Assembly: GCA_030849065.1 (NCBI GenBank)
Contig: JASAON010001661.1
Coordinates: 208,754-272,753, forward strand
Length of the DNA stretch: 64,000 nt
Origin: Jaenimonas drosophilae
Taxonomy: Eukaryota > Euglenozoa > Kinetoplastea > Trypanosomatida > Trypanosomatidae
Reading direction: 5' to 3'
The notes beneath the pieces are model-generated. The model was not told the DNA's origin and searched no databases. It worked only from the letters and a program-made list of their open reading frames with translations. How positions within the stretch are numbered: the first letter of the stretch is position 1; every line of letters begins with the position of its first letter. Positions 62,994 to 64,000 of this stretch are shown piece by piece. The translations under genes and the position numbers were made by a program.

Positions 62994-64000
62994 GTAGTGG
63001 AGAAGAAACCGACAGGATGGCGAAGGCGATTTATCGCATGGCCAAAACCCAAAAATGAGGCGGATGATTACGAAGCCTCTGTTCCGCTTGATCATGTGTC
63101 AAGATACTTACGAGCAGTCCGCTCACAATGTGCATCAAATTTGGACCGGAAGGCTTCTTTTTATCAGGTCCCTTTACCGCCAACGGCGCGCCAGTTTTTT
63201 CGCTGCCTTACAGCTGATGCCACACTGGTGGAGCTTTGCCGATTACCAATGGGATATCGCGCGAGTCCCGAAATCATGCAATTACTTACATCAGCGCTGG
63301 CAGGCGAACCCACAGTGGTACGGCCAGAGCACGCCGCCCCGATACCTTTACAGGTGGACATCTGGATTGATAACATTCGCTTCCATGGGCCGCGAGCAGC
63401 TGTGGAGAAGTGGACGCACACCACACTCTCGTTCGCCGGCAAGGCGTCGATCACAATGGGTGATTGTGAAATCGCCGTAACGGATTAGACGTTTGTAGGT
63501 GTCCATTTCAATCATGATACCAAAATGGTCTCGTTTGGCGAGAAATCGCACAGTCATGTGATGAGTACCCCTGAATGGGGTAGTATGACTGTAGGCGAAT
63601 TGGAGGTATTCGCGTCGGCGGTGCTGGGCATTCAACTGTTTCAGTTTTCTTATTTCTTCAAATCTGCCACGCGCAAACTAAGCGCTTTAAACTGAGGGCT
63701 GTGCAAGGAGACGGATGGGGCGCCGATTTCCCCATCTGTGACAATGGTAGGCGATCAATAGCTGCAAAAGATGCGGGCCAACATCCCTCGCCTCATTCAG
63801 TATTGCAAGGATAACAAGGCAGCTACGTTGGTGTCCGACTCCTCCCTCGACGGATGGGGGTCCATCGTCTTTGCACAAGATGGATCTGTAAGTACTCCCG
63901 GTGGGCCTTGGGACACGTCGCCAACCATGATTCCGCAAGCTGAGGCGCGGGCCGTCATGCTTGCATTAGCGAGTTCTTACATTTTTTTGCATTAACTTTT
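62994..64000 (+). pseudogene. RT-RNase H core of the plus-strand retroelement, truncated by window end
   Basis: One frame holds the whole core: VVEKKPTGWRRRFIAWPKPK, motif A CASNLDRKASFYQVPLP, motif B LCRLPMGYRASPEIMQLL, motif C VDIWIDNIRFHG (IDN for the usual DD), then TFVGVHFNHDTKM and the connection region. RNase H: ATLVSDSSLDGWGSIVF (first Asp) and IPQAEARAVMLALASS (Glu). The frame is kept throughout but is broken by TAG at 63486-63488, TGA at 63693-63695 and TAG at 63759-63761. Confidence 0.82.

Larger units (their letters stand above)
59600..64000 (+). mobile_element. Decayed VIPER-like tyrosine-recombinase retroelement, cut by window end
   Basis: Order on the plus strand: coiled-coil Gag with zinc knuckle, tyrosine recombinase, RT-RNase H. 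This is the VIPER order. The copy is AT-richer than the minus-strand element, and its RT and RNase H motifs differ from that copy, so it belongs to another family or subfamily. Gag and recombinase contain frameshifts; the RT-RNase H frame contains nonsense codons and a foreign fragment. The right end lies at or beyond the window edge. Confidence 0.8.

Overview
The window looks like nuclear DNA of a kinetoplastid protist, most likely a free-living bodonid close to Bodo saltans. The species is inference. What is seen: intronless genes packed in two long single-strand clusters, polypyrimidine tract plus AG just upstream of most start codons (the mark of SL trans-splicing), a glycosome/peroxisome PEX11 gene, flagellar genes, a cap 2'-O-methyltransferase of the type used on kinetoplastid cap 4, and retroelements of the VIPER/DIRS tyrosine-recombinase class. 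TAA, TAG and TGA are all used as stops in host genes.

Layout. From 29421 down to 1, eighteen genes all lie on the minus strand: a partial gene cut by the window start, a two-domain AAA+ ATPase, a phosducin-like protein, a conserved-type unknown, PEX11, an ankyrin-TPR protein, a WD40 protein, a VP39-type cap methyltransferase, enkurin, a DUF3592-like membrane protein, a compact MYCBP2-like RING/tandem-cysteine (RCR) ubiquitin ligase, a J-like membrane protein, a surface type I membrane protein, an unknown helical protein, ribosomal protein uL22 (RPL17), a small probable mitochondrial protein, an ANTH-domain clathrin adaptor (CALM/AP180) and a PDK/BCKDK-like kinase. At 29422-30162 transcription directions diverge; this strand-switch region carries several long C runs and is the likely Pol II start region for both clusters. 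From 30163 the plus cluster holds one 19.8 kb open frame (6608 aa HECT ubiquitin ligase with SPRY-like modules, a degenerate kinase-like domain and three copies of a beta-sandwich module) and a kinesin with a long coiled coil.

From about 54.1 kb to the end the window is occupied by two decayed tyrosine-recombinase retroelements placed head to head. The minus-strand copy (about 59.05 to 54.1 kb) is GC-rich and encodes, in order, an unknown ORF, a Ulp1/SENP-type cysteine protease with an apparently complete catalytic set, a tyrosine recombinase, and RT-RNase H. The plus-strand copy (about 59.6 kb to beyond 64.0 kb) is AT-richer and encodes a coiled-coil Gag with a CCHC knuckle, a tyrosine recombinase, and RT-RNase H; its RT frame is interrupted by a GC-rich fragment encoding the C-terminal half of a class I heme peroxidase-like protein.

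The most interesting points are the domain make-up of the giant HECT ligase, the compact RCR ligase, the protease inside a tyrosine-recombinase retroelement, and the peroxidase fragment inside the second element. All domain calls are from reading motifs by eye; no search was run.
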